A stretch of 13,706 nt of DNA, taken from contig SLIW01000186.1 in NCBI GenBank assembly GCA_007135435.1, positions 1-13,706 of the forward strand, in the 5' to 3' direction. Below, piece by piece: positions 12,453 to 13,706 of the stretch. Position 1 is the stretch's first letter. The number at the start of each line of letters is the position of its first letter. Under the pieces are notes generated by a model. That model was not told the DNA's origin. It saw only the letters and a program-made list of their open reading frames with translations, and did no database searches. Position numbers and translations under genes: made by a program. Source of the stretch: Natronomonas sp. (GTDB lineage: Archaea > Halobacteriota > Halobacteria > Halobacteriales > Haloarculaceae).

Positions 12453-12481
12453 GGGCTGGGTAGCGGCGGCGATCCGTTTGG

Positions 12482-12486
12482 GTATA
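12482..12486 (-). promoter_or_regulatory. TATA-like box of the bactofilin-like gene
   Basis: The minus strand reads TATAC about 32 bp ahead of the ATG at 12452, giving initiation about 5 bases upstream of the ATG. It supports that start over upstream in-frame codons. The rest of the gap 12453-12625 shows no gene. Confidence 0.4.
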
Positions 12487-12625
12487 CGTCCCGTAACAAG
12501 TGGGGGTGGATATCCGGGCCGGTGGGGAGGGTCGAGCCGAAAAGTGCCCCGCGCCGGCGGCAGTCGGCCAGCCGTCGTCGGTGTCCCACCGTTCGAGCGA
12601 CCGAGAAGGCCACCCGATGGCCGTG

Positions 12626-13486
12626 TCAGCCCTCTGTCGCCAGCGTCACGACGCCCTGCCAGACCGAGATCCGTTCCTCCTCCAGGTTGCGAACGACGTT
12701 CTGCATCTTCTCGGGGGTGTCCGATCCCATGAGCAGGCCGAGCCCGGGTGGCGAGGGTTCGTCCGCCGATCGGGAGGCCATGGCCTCGAGCTTCCCGCGG
12801 AACCACGCCAGTGACTCGGCGGTCGTCTCGGTCCAGGCGACCTCGTCGTACCCCCGCTCGGCCAGCAACCGGGAGACCTCCTCGGGCGTGGCCAGGAAGC
12901 TGATGGACGGATCGGTCGCCCACGGGACGGGGAAGTGTGGCTGGCCGCCGGTCCCGGCGAGCACCTCGTGGAGCACGAGCCGGCCGCCGGGGCGGAGGAC
13001 CCGGGTGAGCTCGTCGAATAGCGTGGCCTTCTCCGCGACGTTCATCGCGACGTGCTGCACCCAGACGACGTCGAACGCGTCGTCGTCGAACGGCAGGTCG
13101 AGGGCGTTCCCCTGGCGGAACGTCACCCGGTCGTCGAGGCCGACCCGCTCGGTCAGGAGCGCCGCGACGTGGCAGTACTCCTCGACCAGGTCGACGCCCG
13201 TCACGCGGCAGTCGAACTCGGCCGCGAGCGTCCGTGCCGGTCCTCCGATCCCACAGCCCACGTCGAGCACCTCCGCGCCCTCGGGGAGTGTTGCGAGGGT
13301 CGCGAGCGCCCTGGTCGCCTCCCGGCCCTGGATGTGGAATTCGTCGAGAGCGGCGATGTCGTCCCGCGTGAGCCGGTCGGGGTCGATCCCCGCCTCCGTG
13401 AACGCCGCCATGATCGCCGCCTCGAGGTCCGTCCGGCCGTAGTTCTCCGCGATTGATTTTTCGTACGATGGTGTGTGTTTGCTCAT
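12626..13486 (-). CDS. SAM-dependent methyltransferase, sarcosine/dimethylglycine methyltransferase-like
   Basis: 286 residues from the ATG at 13486, with a GAGGGAG Shine-Dalgarno-like run a few bases upstream. Residues 47-60 (ALDEFHIQGREATR) match the DQFHxGGxxAT segment of sarcosine/dimethylglycine N-methyltransferases and related enzymes. SAM motif I is VLDVGCGIGGPAR (73-85); the acidic residue after strand 2 is in VTGVDLVEEYC (95-105); motif IV is VVWVQHVAMNVAEK (140-153), followed by LRPGGRLVLHEVLAG (164-178). PHFPVPWATDPSISFL (183-198) and the C-terminal LGLLMG...NVVRNLEEERISVWQG (249-278) also match the family. A role in glycine-betaine (osmolyte) synthesis is attractive in a halophile, but the family is broad and no glycine/sarcosine methyltransferase partner is adjacent. 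The substrate is not proven by sequence. Confidence 0.88.
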   Translation of the reverse strand: MSKHTPSYEKSIAENYGRTDLEAAIMAAFTEAGIDPDRLTRDDIAALDEFHIQGREATRALATLATLPEGAEVLDVGCGIGGPARTLAAEFDCRVTGVDLVEEYCHVAALLTERVGLDDRVTFRQGNALDLPFDDDAFDVVWVQHVAMNVAEKATLFDELTRVLRPGGRLVLHEVLAGTGGQPHFPVPWATDPSISFLATPEEVSRLLAERGYDEVAWTETTAESLAWFRGKLEAMASRSADEPSPPGLGLLMGSDTPEKMQNVVRNLEEERISVWQGVVTLATEG

Positions 13487-13706
13487 GACTCTCCCTCGTG
13501 TGTGTACTCGGCTGCATCGGACAGCGCCTCGATGGAGATCGCCGTCGTCCCCTACGGTGGCAGCGGGTCCTCGAACGTGCCTGTCGGCTGCCCTCGTCGC
13601 GAGCCGATGACAGGGGAACGGTACGCACACAGCGGTATTAGCTCGTTCGGCGATGGCGGCGGGTGGACTCTCGAACGACCGTTCCTCGAGAGCGAGACCG
13701 TCATCG
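13487..13706. other. Right-edge gap with no supported gene
   Basis: This stretch follows the methyltransferase start, so it should hold its promoter and leader; I see no convincing TATA box. The remaining bases show no long frame with haloarchaeal coding bias, and any neighbouring gene must begin beyond the edge. Confidence 0.4.

Noticed and set aside
11157..13628. An 823-codon minus-strand frame as one protein
   Set aside because: Its first 390 or so codons are an Arg/Pro-rich shadow of the methyltransferase gene. The real product begins at the Met before the Tat signal at 12452.

Overview
The window is GC-rich chromosomal DNA from a haloarchaeon (class Halobacteria). The predicted proteins are very rich in Asp and Glu and poor in Lys and Cys. 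Several genes have a TATA-like box 25-30 bp ahead of an ATG with almost no leader, as expected for leaderless haloarchaeal transcripts. A PUA/archaeosine-TGT-like protein, an archaeal NAC and a TrmI methyltransferase sit side by side. I recognise ten full protein-coding genes and one small membrane protein gene, eleven in all. I see no rRNA, tRNA, IS element or CRISPR array.

Layout: 88-1083 (-) is a membrane-anchored S49 (SppA-like) peptidase. It is divergent from a co-directional plus-strand group: PUA protein (1239-1715), nac (1799-2218) and trmI (2215-3012). The last two overlap by 4 bases. This is the informational block: RNA binding, nascent chains and tRNA modification. A hairpin-rich gap (3013-3279) separates it from a long run in which every gene is on the minus strand: a CysD/PAPS-reductase-like PP-loop protein (3280-4248), a polytopic membrane protein with internal duplication (4457-5689), an FAD oxidoreductase fused to a Rieske domain (5849-7420), a three-part protein ending in a PRC-barrel (7570-9030), a TenA-family protein (9368-10243), a four-helix membrane protein (10476-11015), a Tat-exported protein ending in a bactofilin-like beta-helix (11157-12452), and a sarcosine/dimethylglycine-methyltransferase-like enzyme (12626-13486). 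The minus-strand genes are separated by 100-340 bp gaps, mostly with their own promoter-like signals, so they look like single-gene units rather than one operon.

I cannot support a single multi-gene novel system. The points most worth a second look are: (a) the exported bactofilin-like protein with exact 18-residue repeats, which is unusual because bactofilins are normally cytosolic; (b) the TenA homologue without the classical Cys and with a repeat insertion; (c) the CysD/CysH-like protein with no cysteine at all; (d) a recurring arrangement of perfect or near-perfect dyads placed between TATA-like boxes and start codons (four promoters) and a related pair of TACCGGTWGGTA dyads; (e) several short tandem repeats of 24, 30, 36 and 27/36 bp, including three 12-bp repeats phased exactly 22 bp apart ahead of nac; and (f) overlapping, mutually exclusive hairpins after trmI. 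All functional statements come from reading the sequence and from recalled family features; no searches were run.
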